Of a stretch of DNA of 50,855 nucleotides, positions 1-7,914 are shown piece after piece. The notes beneath the pieces were generated by a model that saw only the letters and a program-made list of their open reading frames with translations, had not been told where the DNA came from and did not search any database. Positions within the stretch are counted from its first letter, which is position 1, and every line of letters begins with the position of its first letter. The translations under genes were made by a program, and so were the position numbers. The DNA comes from Acidobacteriota bacterium. Lineage in GTDB: Bacteria; Acidobacteriota; Terriglobia; Terriglobales; SCQP01. Location of the stretch: contig JAKASR010000026.1 of the NCBI GenBank assembly GCA_021818955.1, positions 1-50,855 of the forward strand, read 5' to 3'.

Positions 1-320
1 AAATAATTCCTTTATTATCAATAAGCTAGGATTGACACTATAGTAAAAACCAGTATCAGAAGAAAATCGAAAAAACCAAGACTAATTCCTTAAGTATCTA
101 TGATTTAGCATACCCGTCACTAAGTGCATATAAGGAACTTCCGGCGCTCCCGAGCGCCCGAAGTCTGGCATCTGATTTGTTTTCTGTGGTTACCCTACAG
201 CAACCAAAGTTGCTGTGCAGCACCCTTTTAGGGGTGAAATGTCATACCTACTCCCGGTGCCGCAGGCACCGTCCTCCAGGCGCTCCCCGGCGCTCTCCGT
301 CAACGAAGGGCAACCCACCC
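1..320. other. AT-rich non-coding segment with four consecutive hairpins
   Basis: I see no convincing gene here. The first 120 bases are strongly AT-rich, unlike the rest of the window. Between 143 and 271 lie four perfect or near-perfect inverted repeats in a row: GGCGCTC/GAGCGCC (143-158), ACAGCAAC/GTTGCTGT (197-216), CACCC/GGGTG (221-236) and CGGTGCC/GGCACCG (255-271). They are downstream of the minus-strand gene that ends at 321, so one of them may act as its transcription end, but none is followed by a clear T-run on that strand. Confidence 0.5.
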
Positions 321-1037
321 CTAATCTCCCGTTTTGAACCAGTCAAAGTTGATGTCAATTAGGACACCCCCGTCGGGCCTTGTGCATTCGCCATACACCA
401 CAACGCCCGGAAACGTCTTTGCAATGGTGTCCAGCGCCTGGTCCACAGTCACATTCCTCATCTCAGGGGGGAGATGCGGAAGCGTTTTCATCGGTGGCTC
501 CACGAGGCCGATGTAGAAGTACGGCTCCTGATGGATTCCAAGCTTGTGTGCGGCGGCTTTCACGACTGCCGCGCTCTCGATTGTGTCAATGGCTCCGCCT
601 GGCCCGCCCGGATTGTATCTCGCAGACCGACTCAGCTTGAGCAGGGGCAACTTCGTGCTTAAGATTGCGCCGGAAACTTTCCCTATCACGATTGTGACTA
701 TACCCGAGCGCGTTTCGGTTACCCTGGCATCCTTGTCGTTGCGAAATATTTTTTGGACTGCCTCAAGTCCCGACTCACCGCTCTGCGGGGGCTGAACATC
801 TATGACAGGAAATAGTACGCGGGAATCATCTCCCTGATAACATGCGGCATGAAAGTAGATTCGAGCGGCCCCTCCCGTGTGAGCCAATGCCAAGTGAAGG
901 TCCTTTATGACGGTTTCTTCTCTATGCAACCTCTCTCCCCGCGATTGATCTTGGCTGCCTTGAGCGCTTCGCGCGTCCAGGGGCGTGATTGTGCCAATTA
1001 CAAGGAGAATGGCGAGTACGATTCCGCCAAGCTTCAT
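321..1037 (-). CDS. Secreted hypothetical protein, STN-like C-terminal segment
   Basis: 238 aa. Residues 1-22 form a signal peptide (Lys-3, then a hydrophobic stretch ILLVIGTIT, cleavage probably near the DARSA segment), so the product is exported. The start is supported by GGAGGG five bases upstream. Near the C-terminus, VTVDQALDTIAKTF resembles the short domain shared by secretins and TonB receptors (STN), in which such a helix follows a beta strand; this is weak similarity and I assign no function. The gene is isolated, and its upstream flank is AT-rich, so recent acquisition is possible. Confidence 0.7.
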   Translation of the reverse strand: MKLGGIVLAILLVIGTITPLDARSAQGSQDQSRGERLHREETVIKDLHLALAHTGGAARIYFHAACYQGDDSRVLFPVIDVQPPQSGESGLEAVQKIFRNDKDARVTETRSGIVTIVIGKVSGAILSTKLPLLKLSRSARYNPGGPGGAIDTIESAAVVKAAAHKLGIHQEPYFYIGLVEPPMKTLPHLPPEMRNVTVDQALDTIAKTFPGVVVYGECTRPDGGVLIDINFDWFKTGD

Positions 1038-1230
1038 ATAACCCTCCGCTTTGAGCCATCACGAATACATATATACTTGTATATGGAATTATTAATTTTA
1101 AACCAGCTGAGCAATAAGGGCAATTTGCACGCAAACTGCCAACAAATTGATTCTTATTGATTTCTCTATTACATCTCGGGCATCTTACGATCCCTGAATT
1201 ATTAATAATTAACAATGGAATGCCCATCAT
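922..1230 (-). CDS. Possible small zinc-ribbon protein (or remnant)
   Basis: 102 codons are open. The N-terminal third contains CPRC at residues 17-20 and CPYC at 36-39, a C-x2-C-x15-C-x2-C pattern typical of a zinc ribbon. From residue ~49 on, the frame overlaps the start of the downstream secreted-protein gene by 116 bp and loses any recognisable character, so the 3' half is probably fortuitous. It may be a zinc-ribbon gene truncated or frameshifted next to the neighbouring gene. I have no functional assignment, and a chance reading frame cannot be excluded. Confidence 0.3.
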   Translation of the reverse strand: MMGIPLLIINNSGIVRCPRCNREINKNQFVGSLRANCPYCSAGLKLIIPYTSIYVFVMAQSGGLYEAWRNRTRHSPCNWHNHAPGRAKRSRQPRSIAGREVA

Positions 1231-1329
1231 TACCTCAAAATCAACGATTTGACAGCATATCCGATCATCGGAGAACTGCTTTTCTTCCTTTCCAGATCCA
1301 GATTCCAGAATCCAGAGTCCCCGCCCAGA

Positions 1330-2751
1330 TCATTTCAATTGTTGGCGCGCCTGGCGGAGCAGGCGCTGGAGGGCGGGGCTGAGGCGGACGGGATAACGGG
1401 CGGCCTCGACCAAGCGGCGATAGCGGGCGGGCAGCTGTTCCAGTTGCCGCAGGCAGCGCTCGCGGGCGGCGCGGAGGTCGGCGGCGCGCTCGCCGGCGGG
1501 GGCGCGCCGGCCGCCGCGCAAGACGGGCACGAGCAGGGGATGGCCGCCGCGCGGCGGCGGCGCGTCCTGCAACTCCACCCAGTCGTAGAGCATTTGCCCG
1601 GCAGCCGTAGACTCCGCCACCGGGCGGGCGGCAGCGGCGCGCCCGGCGGCCGGGCGGGGGGGGCGGAAGAAGCGGTAAACCTGTTTGCGTCCGGGGACGG
1701 TGGCTTTGCGGGGGCTGAATTTGGCGGGCCAGGCGGCGCGGCCGCGGCGCTCGATTTCGACCAGCTTGTAGATGCCGCCGAGCGCGGGCGCGTCCTGGGA
1801 AGTAATCAGCTCGGTGCCGACGCCGTAGGAGTCGATGGGCGCGCCCAGGCGGGTGAGGTCTTCGATGCGGTACTCGTTGAGGTCACCGCTGGCCATGATT
1901 TGGATTTCCGGGCGGCCGCGGCGGTCGAGAAGGGCGCGCACGCGGCGCGAGAGCTGCAGGAAGTCGCCGCTGTCGAGCCGCACGGCATGCACCGGCAGGC
2001 CGATGCCGGCGGCGCGTCCGGCGCCGCGCAGCGTGTCGTAGGTGTCGATCAGCAGGGTGGTGCGCTGGCGGAAGACGTCCCAGAAATTGCGGAAGGCGGC
2101 AGCCTCGTCCTCGAAGGCGAGGGTATAGGAATGGGAGAAGGTGCCGAGCACGGGGATGCCGTATTCGTAGCCGGCTTCGAGGTTGGAAGTGCCGATGCAG
2201 CCGCCGACGTAGGCGGCGCGGGCGCCGTAGAGTCCGGCGTAGGGGGTGTGGGCGCGGCGGGTGCCGAACTCGACCACGCCGCGGCCGGCGGCGGCCTGGA
2301 CGATGCGCGCCGCCTTGGTGGCGACGCTGGTCTGAAAGTTAATCATCGAGAGCAGGAAGGTTTCGACCAACTGGGCCTCGAACAGCGGCGCTTCGACGCG
2401 CAACAAGGGCTCGCCGGCAAACGCCACCGTGCCCTCGGGCATGGCCCAGACGTCACCGCTAAAGCGCAAATGGCGCAGGCGCTCGAAAAATTCCGGGCCG
2501 ACGTGCTGGAACATTTCGTGGCGGCGCAGGTATTGCACCTCGGCGGGAGTGAAGGCCAGGCGGTCGAAATATTGCAGGACCGGCTCCAGGCCGGCAAAGA
2601 CCATGTAGGAGCGCACGGGCGGCAGATGGCGCACGAACAGCTCGAAAACGGCGCGGGAATCGGCGATGCCGCGCTTCAGATAGGCGGCGCCCATGGTGAG
2701 CTGATAGAGGTCGGTGAGCAGGCCTAAGCCGGAAAGAGTGCGGGTGCGCAT
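1330..2751 (-). CDS. pncB: Nicotinate phosphoribosyltransferase
   Basis: 473 aa. It catalyses the ATP-assisted condensation of nicotinate with PRPP to nicotinate mononucleotide, the first step of NAD salvage, in the cytoplasm. Diagnostic segments are LLTDLYQLTM (11-20), EFGTRRAHTP (161-170) and GTFSHSYT (203-210); His-207 in the last is the likely phosphorylated catalytic histidine. SGDL and SYGVGT further on match the phosphate-binding half of the type II PRTase barrel. Length is normal for the family; the last ~100 residues are Arg/Ala-rich and poorly conserved. The gene stands alone, with repeat-rich DNA upstream. Confidence 0.93.
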   Translation of the reverse strand: MRTRTLSGLGLLTDLYQLTMGAAYLKRGIADSRAVFELFVRHLPPVRSYMVFAGLEPVLQYFDRLAFTPAEVQYLRRHEMFQHVGPEFFERLRHLRFSGDVWAMPEGTVAFAGEPLLRVEAPLFEAQLVETFLLSMINFQTSVATKAARIVQAAAGRGVVEFGTRRAHTPYAGLYGARAAYVGGCIGTSNLEAGYEYGIPVLGTFSHSYTLAFEDEAAAFRNFWDVFRQRTTLLIDTYDTLRGAGRAAGIGLPVHAVRLDSGDFLQLSRRVRALLDRRGRPEIQIMASGDLNEYRIEDLTRLGAPIDSYGVGTELITSQDAPALGGIYKLVEIERRGRAAWPAKFSPRKATVPGRKQVYRFFRPPRPAAGRAAAARPVAESTAAGQMLYDWVELQDAPPPRGGHPLLVPVLRGGRRAPAGERAADLRAARERCLRQLEQLPARYRRLVEAARYPVRLSPALQRLLRQARQQLK

Positions 2752-2888
2752 TGGTTAAGAGGCGAGGCGATAAGCTGAGCATAGCTTCGCACGCGCCTGA
2801 CGCAAAACCTGCGGTTTTGCTTTGGGCTGCCCGGCGATGCTCATGTTTTTCCCTATACACAAAGCCGCCGCCCCGCGGCTTTAGTTTG

Positions 2889-2910
2889 GACAATTTCCAT
2901 GAAATTGTCC
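2889..2910. repeat. Perfect palindrome related to the dispersed element's hairpin 5
   Basis: GGACAATTTC and GAAATTGTCC pair over ten bases around a CAT loop. The core CAATTTC-NNN-GAAATTG is the same as the fifth hairpin of the dispersed element, so this may be an isolated module or the upstream relic of the copy that starts at 2938. Confidence 0.6.
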
Positions 2911-2937
2911 CGCGGCCTCGCCCGGCCCGCGGCTTTT

Positions 2938-3021
2938 AGCGGCACGGCCGCATTTACTTTTAGGCGCTGACGCTTTCGCCAAGGTCCGGCCGAAACCGGA
3001 CGCATGGCGAATACTCTTGGG
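2938..3021 (+). repeat. Dispersed palindromic element, 5' fragment (copy A)
   Basis: The fragment begins with the AGCGGC-ACG-GCCGC head, continues through the TTTACTTTTAGGCGCTGACG stretch and the hairpin GTCCGG-CCGAAA-CCGGAC, and stops shortly after ATACTCTTGG. Modules 3-5 are missing. It sits in the gap between pncB and the small membrane protein gene; 3022-3156 holds nothing else I recognise. Confidence 0.85.
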
Positions 3022-3156
3022 CGCTACGCTTTGTCTCGCCCTGGCTTCTTTTTGCAGCCGTAGTCCAGGCCCTGACAGAAACTCCGAACTATCCCAGTTT
3101 ACTGTTCCCGGTGACTAAAAACAGCGAATACCGCTATTACTATCAGCCGCCGGCTA

Positions 3157-3441
3157 CGGCACGCCCGCTTTTACTTTTAGGCTCTGACGCTTTCGCAAAG
3201 GTCCGGCCGAAACCGGACGCATAGCGAATACTCCAGGCAATTTCTCCGAAATTGAGCATGCTTGGGCAATTTCTGCGAAATTTAGCATGCTGCAGGCAAT
3301 TTCTCCGAAATTGAGCATGCTTGGGCAATTTCTGCGAAATTTAGCATGCTGCAGGCAATTTCTCCGAAATTGAGCATGCTTGGGCAATTTCTTCGAAATT
3401 GCATATGACGAAAACTGCCGCCCGACTCGGCCGTTAACGTT
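3157..3441 (+). repeat. Dispersed palindromic element with internal 59-bp amplification (copy B)
   Basis: The head (with one changed base in the first hairpin) and the GTCCGG/CCGGAC hairpin are followed directly by repeats of the CAATTTC/GAAATTG hairpin and then by the family's tail, GACGAAAACTGC and CGGCCGTTAACG. Modules 3 and 4 of the full element are missing and are replaced by the tandem array. Confidence 0.88.
3235..3411 (+). repeat. 59-bp tandem repeat, three units
   Basis: Units begin at 3235, 3294 and 3353 (AGGCAATTTCTCCGAAATTG each time), an exact 59-bp period. Each unit holds two hairpins, CAATTTC-TCC-GAAATTG and AATTTC-TGC-GAAATT, separated by AGCATGCT-like palindromic spacers. 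The third unit diverges at its end, where the loop is TTC and the family tail begins. Confidence 0.9.
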
Positions 3442-3485
3442 TCGGGAGAACAGGCTATGATAAAAGCACGCCGGCGGAAGATTCC

Positions 3486-3848
3486 ATGAACCGAGAATTG
3501 GCAGCCTCCGCCGCCGGCGGAAAAGCGATGCCCGATATTGCCGCGCCGGAAGCCGCGAGCCTGTCCGCGCCAGCGCCCCGGCGGCGTTTCGGCGGCCGCC
3601 TGCTGCATGCCTTGCTGGTGGTGATCATGCTGGAGTTGGGGCTGGTCTTGCTAATCCTGCCCTGGACGCGGGACTGGAACACCAATTTCTGGACGCTACG
3701 CTGGCCGCAGGTGTGGAAATACTGGGTCAGCCCCTATACGCGCGGCGTCATCAGCGGGCTGGGGCTGCTGAATTTATGGTATGGGACCGAAGAGATCGTG
3801 CCGCATGGAGGCGGCGCGGCTTCGCCGCGCGGGAAAACAAGAATTTAA
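3486..3848 (+). CDS. Small single-pass or two-pass membrane protein, unknown
   Basis: 120 aa. After a ~35-residue Pro/Ala/Arg-rich N-terminus there is one clear transmembrane helix (about residues 39-60, LLHALLVVIMLELGLVLLIL), then a Trp-rich loop and a weaker hydrophobic segment around 86-97 (RGVISGLGLLNLWYG). The pattern ending in GLGLLNLWYG suggests a small inner-membrane protein. I do not recognise a named family. It is followed 60 bp later by thiE but shows no evident functional link. Confidence 0.7.
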   Translation: MNRELAASAAGGKAMPDIAAPEAASLSAPAPRRRFGGRLLHALLVVIMLELGLVLLILPWTRDWNTNFWTLRWPQVWKYWVSPYTRGVISGLGLLNLWYGTEEIVPHGGGAASPRGKTRI

Positions 3849-3915
3849 GCACGGGAAAACAAGCGGCTATCAGCGACAGCTAAAGATAGCGGCTGCAAAA
3901 TAAACGCTGTTGTCG

Positions 3916-4491
3916 ATGCTCCGCTATTACATAACCGATGGACGCGGCCAGGCTCACCGCCAGGACTGGCTGCTGGAGCGCATGAGCGCCGCCGCCGCCG
4001 CCGGGGTGGACTACATTCAGATGCGGGAAAAAGATTTGAGCGCGCGCGCGCAGTGGGAATTGGCCCGCGCCGCGCTGGAGCGCCTGCGCGCCTTTCCCGC
4101 CACCCGGCTGCTGATCAATGACCGCCTGGATGTAGCGCTCGCCGCCGGGGCGCAGGGCGTGCATTTGCCCGGCGGCGGGCTCGCCATCGCCGACGCGCGG
4201 CGGCTGGCGCCGCCCGGCTTTTTGATCGCGGCCAGCTGCCACGCGCCGGGCGAAGCGGTTGCCGCCGCCGAGGCCGGGGCGGATTTTCTGGTTTTTGGGC
4301 CGGTGTTCGCCACTCCTTCCAAGCCGGGCGCCACGCCCGCGGGACTGGCGGCGCTGGCGGCAGCCTGCCGCGCCGCCATCCCCGTGCTCGCGCTCGGCGG
4401 CGTCAACCGGGAAAACGCGGCGGAATGCCTGGCGGCGGGCGCCGCCGGGATTGCCGGAATACGGATGTTTCAGGAAGAAACTGACCGCTAA
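3916..4491 (+). CDS. thiE: Thiamine-phosphate synthase
   Basis: 191 aa from the ATG; a TTG two codons upstream is a possible alternative and no strong ribosome-binding site decides. The enzyme joins HMP pyrophosphate and the thiazole phosphate to give thiamine phosphate. In order, the TIM-barrel signatures are YIQMREKD, LLINDR, GVHLP, SCH, FGPVFATPSKPG and LALGGV, which supply the pyrophosphate- and Mg-binding residues. Other thi genes are absent nearby except a ThiF/MoeB-like gene 10 kb away, and I see no TPP riboswitch upstream. Confidence 0.92.
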   Translation: MLRYYITDGRGQAHRQDWLLERMSAAAAAGVDYIQMREKDLSARAQWELARAALERLRAFPATRLLINDRLDVALAAGAQGVHLPGGGLAIADARRLAPPGFLIAASCHAPGEAVAAAEAGADFLVFGPVFATPSKPGATPAGLAALAAACRAAIPVLALGGVNRENAAECLAAGAAGIAGIRMFQEETDR

Positions 4492-4493
4492 GC

Positions 4494-4530
4494 GGCCCGG
4501 CGCTTCTACTTTTAGGCGCAGACACTTACC
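4494..4530 (+). repeat. Degenerate head of the dispersed element (copy C)
   Basis: CTACTTTTAGGCGCAGACAC preserves the stretch that follows the head hairpin in complete copies, with several substitutions and no further modules. The rest of the gap to 4655 shows nothing recognisable. Confidence 0.5.
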
Positions 4531-4655
4531 CTATCGAGCCACGCATCGAAGCGCAGACGAGGTGGCTCACAGAACATGGACCGCGGGCATGGCTGGGCGC
4601 CAAATCGGGGAGATGCGCCGGCCGGCCGCGCGGCGGGCAGCCGCTGCCCGGCGGC

Positions 4656-4931
4656 TCAGGGCACGCGGTTAAGGCCGTGATAGAGCCAAATTCCCGCAAT
4701 TACCACAATCAGTAACCCGGAGATGGCGGACAGGGTGCGGATGTAGGGAGTGAGCTTTTTCAGCACGCCCAGCGTATGCTCCTGATCGCGCTGCAACCCG
4801 GCCTCGCCTTCATGCAGGTAGAGCTGATCGTCTTCGTGCATGGCGACGACGCTACGATAAATCAGCAAACCGACCAGCAACGCGGTGAAGACTCCCCAGA
4901 TAACCAACAGCTTGAGCAGTAATGGGGTCAT
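4656..4931 (-). CDS. Small two-helix membrane protein, unknown
   Basis: 91 aa with a hydrophobic helix at about residues 3-25 and another at about 67-85, separated by a charged, acidic loop (MHEDDQLYLHEGEAG) that is probably outside the membrane core. The start is supported by GGGAGGG a few bases upstream. The pattern is that of a small inner-membrane hairpin protein. I do not recognise the family. It is convergent with thiE and 160 bp downstream of rplI on the same strand. Confidence 0.72.
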   Translation of the reverse strand: MTPLLLKLLVIWGVFTALLVGLLIYRSVVAMHEDDQLYLHEGEAGLQRDQEHTLGVLKKLTPYIRTLSAISGLLIVVIAGIWLYHGLNRVP

Positions 4932-5094
4932 ATTCCCTCCCGAGAGCGAGATGGAATGCCGATTGAATTATAGTCCTGTGGAGCCGAAGGTCAAGAGGGG
5001 AGAAAGCGTAGTGGAAAGCAGCCGCCAAGGCGGGCCAAGGCGAGCGGCGCGGTTCCGAGGAGCGGGGGCCGCGCCCAGGCCAGACAAACAAGCT

Positions 5095-5559
5095 TTAAGC
5101 GGCGCCTTCTTCGGTGGATTCCGGCTGGACTTCGACTTGCAATTTGACGGTCACGTCGGCATGCAGTTGCGCCGGCACCTCGAATTTGCCCAGGCTCTTG
5201 ATCGGCTCGGGCAGGTGAATGCGGCGGCGGTCGAGGTTAAAGCCGTGGCGCTCCAGCGCGGCGGCGACATCCATGGAGGTCACCGAGCCGAACAAAGCGC
5301 CATGCTCGCCGGCGCGCCGGAGGAAGACCAGCGAGAGGGCCTCCAGTTGCCGGGCCAGTTCCCGGGCGGAGGAGACCTCCTGCGCCGACTTGCGGGCCGC
5401 GGCGGCGCGCATCTGCTCGATATTTTTCAGATTGGCGGCGGTGGCTTCGATGGCGAGGTGATGCGGCAGCAAATAATTGCGGCCGTAGCCTTCGGCGACT
5501 TTGACCACGTCGCCGCGGTGTCCGAGCTTGGGCACATCCTGTTTCAGGATCACTTCCAT
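5095..5559 (-). CDS. rplI: 50S ribosomal protein bL9
   Basis: 154 aa. The N-terminal domain starts MEVILKQDVPKLG and includes the conserved GRNYLLPHHLA segment that binds 23S rRNA; a long connecting helix and the C-terminal domain follow. The reading frame is open further upstream, but the family begins at MEVILKQ and GGGGAG lies eight bases before this ATG, so I place the start here. It is the last gene of the rpsF-rpsR-rplI run. Confidence 0.95.
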   Translation of the reverse strand: MEVILKQDVPKLGHRGDVVKVAEGYGRNYLLPHHLAIEATAANLKNIEQMRAAAARKSAQEVSSARELARQLEALSLVFLRRAGEHGALFGSVTSMDVAAALERHGFNLDRRRIHLPEPIKSLGKFEVPAQLHADVTVKLQVEVQPESTEEGAA

Positions 5560-5628
5560 AACCATTCTCCCCTGGCAGCCGCCGGCGATTCGCCGGCCGC
5601 GCCGCCAGCTTAAGGAAAAAAACAAACC

Positions 5629-5904
5629 CTAGAGCGAGGCGGCAAAGGGCAGCAGAGCGATATTGCGCGCCTGTTTGATCGCCCGCGTCAGCCGGCGTTG
5701 ATGCGGAGCGCAGGTGCCGGTGATGCGGCGGGGAATGATTTTACCCCGTTCGGCCACAAACTGTTGCAGCAGCCGGGCGTCTTTGTAGTCAATCTTGTCG
5801 ATTTTCTCCATGCAGAACTTGCACACCTTGCGGCGGCGGAAGTACTGGCGTTTGCCGCCGCGTTCGGAAGCGGCGGGAGCAGCGGATTTTTTTTGATCGT
5901 CCAT
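5629..5904 (-). CDS. rpsR: 30S ribosomal protein bS18
   Basis: 91 aa. The core [11 protein letters not shown] and the segment [25 protein letters not shown] are diagnostic; bS18 binds bS6 on the small-subunit platform. The start at MDDQKKS is supported by AAGGAT upstream. A Cys pair (KVCKFC) with a third Cys at TGTCAPHQ suggests the zinc-binding form of the protein. It lies between rpsF and rplI. Confidence 0.96.
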   Translation of the reverse strand: MDDQKKSAAPAASERGGKRQYFRRRKVCKFCMEKIDKIDYKDARLLQQFVAERGKIIPRRITGTCAPHQRRLTRAIKQARNIALLPFAASL

Positions 5905-5940
5905 AATCCTTGATCCTTGGCGTAGCATGCGGGCCGGCAT

Positions 5941-6399
5941 TTAAGCTTGCGGCTCGGGGTTGGCTTGCGGCTCGTCGAGGGGCGAACGCGGCTCGATGGC
6001 GGGCGCGGGCATGGCCGGCGCTTCCGGAGCGGCGGCGGCGGGAGCGGGCGCGGGCTTGCGCCTGGCCCGGGCTTCGCGGTGGCGGCGATCCTGCGCCAGG
6101 CGCTTCTCCAATTCATCGGTGCGCACGGTCAGATATTTGATCACCGATTCGGTGACCCGCAGGCGGCGTTCCAGCTCGCGCACCGCTTCCGGCGGCGCTT
6201 CCAGATCGAACAGGACATACTCGCCGTCGCGGAAGCGTCCAATCTCGTAGGCCAGGCGGCGCTTGCCCAGGCGCTCGGCCTGGCGAAAGCTGGCGCCGGC
6301 GTGGGTGGCGATATTCTGCAGCCCGGCGACGAGTTGATCGGCCTCTTCGGAGGGCAGATCGGGGCGCAGGATGAACATCACTTCATAAGTTCTTGGCAT
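5941..6399 (-). CDS. rpsF: 30S ribosomal protein bS6
   Basis: 152 aa. The family starts with MPRTYEVMFILRPDL and contains RLAYEI and GEYVLFDLE, the beta strands that pair with bS18. Beyond residue ~105 there is a 45-residue Arg-, then Pro/Ala-rich tail longer than in E. coli before modification. The next gene is rpsR directly, without the ssb gene that separates them in many bacteria. pth ends 13 bp upstream. Confidence 0.95.
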   Translation of the reverse strand: MPRTYEVMFILRPDLPSEEADQLVAGLQNIATHAGASFRQAERLGKRRLAYEIGRFRDGEYVLFDLEAPPEAVRELERRLRVTESVIKYLTVRTDELEKRLAQDRRHREARARRKPAPAPAAAAPEAPAMPAPAIEPRSPLDEPQANPEPQA

Positions 6400-6412
6400 A
6401 TAGCACTCTTTC

Positions 6413-7066
6413 TTATTCCTTTCCCAGACCAGTAGCGTCACCGGCCGCGCCGGCATCGGCGGCGGGCGGGGCGTTGTACAAGCTCATGGCGCGAGCGCAG
6501 CCGGCGCGCAACAGGGTTTCGACCGCGTCGCCGGCGCGCTCGAGCATCCGGCCGACGGCCGGCAGATCGGCCTTGCGCCAAGGCGAGGTAACGAAGCGGG
6601 CGGCATCGCGGATAGGATGTCCGGGATGGATGCCCAGGCGCAGGCGGGGGAACTCCGGGCCGAGCAGGCCAACGACGGAGCGCAAGCCGTTATGGGTACC
6701 GGCGGAGCCGCGCGGGCGCAGGCGCAGCGCGCCCAGCGGCAGGTCGAAATCATCGGAGACGACCAGCAGGCGCGGGAGCGGGCAATCGTATTTGGCCAGC
6801 AGGCTCTTCACCGCGATACCGCTCAGATTCATAAAAGTTTCCGGTTTGGCCAGCAGCACGGAGTGACCGGCCAGCCGGGCGCGGCCGGTCAACGCCTGGC
6901 ACTCGCGCCGCTCGACCCGCACGGCGGCGCGCTGCGCCAGCTCATCCACCAGCAAAAAGCCGCAATTGTGCGGGGTAAAGGCATATTCGATTCCCGGATT
7001 GCCCAAGCCGGCAATGATCCATAGCCCGTCCGCGGAAGCGGCATCGTGCTCGACAGGAGCAGGCAT
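6413..7066 (-). CDS. pth: Peptidyl-tRNA hydrolase
   Basis: 217 aa. It cleaves the ester bond of peptidyl-tRNAs that drop off the ribosome. The active-site set is visible: Asn-23 in GLGNPG, His-33 in TPHNCGF (the catalytic histidine), Asn-80 in FMNLSG, Asp-105 in SDDFDLPLG and Asn-126 in THNGL. A 13-residue N-terminal extension and a Gly/Ala-rich tail flank the domain. It sits between rplY and rpsF on the same strand with gaps of about 15 bp, so co-transcription is likely. Confidence 0.95.
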   Translation of the reverse strand: MPAPVEHDAASADGLWIIAGLGNPGIEYAFTPHNCGFLLVDELAQRAAVRVERRECQALTGRARLAGHSVLLAKPETFMNLSGIAVKSLLAKYDCPLPRLLVVSDDFDLPLGALRLRPRGSAGTHNGLRSVVGLLGPEFPRLRLGIHPGHPIRDAARFVTSPWRKADLPAVGRMLERAGDAVETLLRAGCARAMSLYNAPPAADAGAAGDATGLGKE

Positions 7067-7081
7067 AAGGGGCGCAACCGG

Positions 7082-7855
7082 CTATTTTTTCTCCTTTTTG
7101 CCGGCTTCGGCCTTCTTGCCGGTTTCGGCTTTCTTACCGGCTTCGGCTTTGGCTTCCGGCTTGGCTTCTCCGGCTTCGGCTTCGGCTTCCTCGGCCTTGC
7201 CTTTGCGGATCACTTCCGGCTCGGCGGGAGCGGCGGCGGCTTCGGCGGCGGCCGGAGCTTCGACCACTTCCTTGACCGCGACCACGTGGGCGATGACGCG
7301 TTCCGGATCGGTCAGCACGCGCAGCTTGCTATCGTCGAGCTTGAGGTCGCCGGCGCGGAAATTCTGGCCGATGGACAGATTGGCGATATCCACCACGATG
7401 TGCTCGGGAATGTTGGTGGGCAAGCACTCGATTTCGATTTCGCGGGTAACGAGTTCGAGGATGCCGCCCTGGGTTTTGACGCCAATGGCGTCGCCCTGGG
7501 TGATGACCGGGATGCGCAAGCGCAGGCGGTCGTCTTTACCGATGCGCTTGAGGTCAACGTGCAGCAGAGCGCCGCGCACCGGCTCCAATTGCCAATCGAC
7601 GATCATGGCGGCGCCGCTTTCGCCGCCGGCGACCTGGAGATCGAAGACGGTATTATGCCCGGTATCGGAATGCAGCACCTGGGCGACGGACTTGGGATTC
7701 AGGGCGAGCGAGAGCGGGGCTTGGCCGGCGCCGTAGAGGGTGGCGGGGATGCGGCCGCCGCGGCGCAGCTTGCGGGCCGCGCCCTTGCCGCCGGCTTCGC
7801 GGATTTCGGCGGCCAGCGCCAGGCGGCCGCGAGCGGAGGAGGACGGAGTTGCCAT
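7082..7855 (-). CDS. rplY: 50S ribosomal protein bL25, CTC form
   Basis: 257 aa. The N-terminal ~95 residues are the 5S-rRNA-binding bL25 domain (GKGAARKLRRGGRIPATLYG); the middle is the TL5/CTC beta domain (GVKTQGGILELV, CLPTNIPEHI, GQNFRAGDL). The last 60 residues are an Ala/Glu/Lys-rich tail with repeated AGKKAE units, which is disordered and common in this form. GAGGAA supports the start. It lies between prs and pth, the usual partnership of ctc, prs and pth. Confidence 0.94.
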   Translation of the reverse strand: MATPSSSARGRLALAAEIREAGGKGAARKLRRGGRIPATLYGAGQAPLSLALNPKSVAQVLHSDTGHNTVFDLQVAGGESGAAMIVDWQLEPVRGALLHVDLKRIGKDDRLRLRIPVITQGDAIGVKTQGGILELVTREIEIECLPTNIPEHIVVDIANLSIGQNFRAGDLKLDDSKLRVLTDPERVIAHVVAVKEVVEAPAAAEAAAAPAEPEVIRKGKAEEAEAEAGEAKPEAKAEAGKKAETGKKAEAGKKEKK

Positions 7856-7914
7856 AAAAAATTCCTCGTTTCAAGCCGGGCGCGCACCGCCGGGCGGCGC
7901 GCGCCGGGAAAATC

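Noticed and set aside
1249-2727. Long plus-strand open frame (492 codons) over pncB
   Set aside because: It is Gly/Ala-rich and mirrors pncB on the opposite strand, an effect of high-GC codon usage; no family resemblance.
3235-3411. Possible CRISPR array
   Set aside because: Only three units with continuous near-identical sequence and no distinct spacers; palindromes match the dispersed element family, and no cas gene is present.
3849-3915. TPP riboswitch before thiE
   Set aside because: The 67-base gap is too short and lacks the conserved CTGAGA and ACC-type segments.
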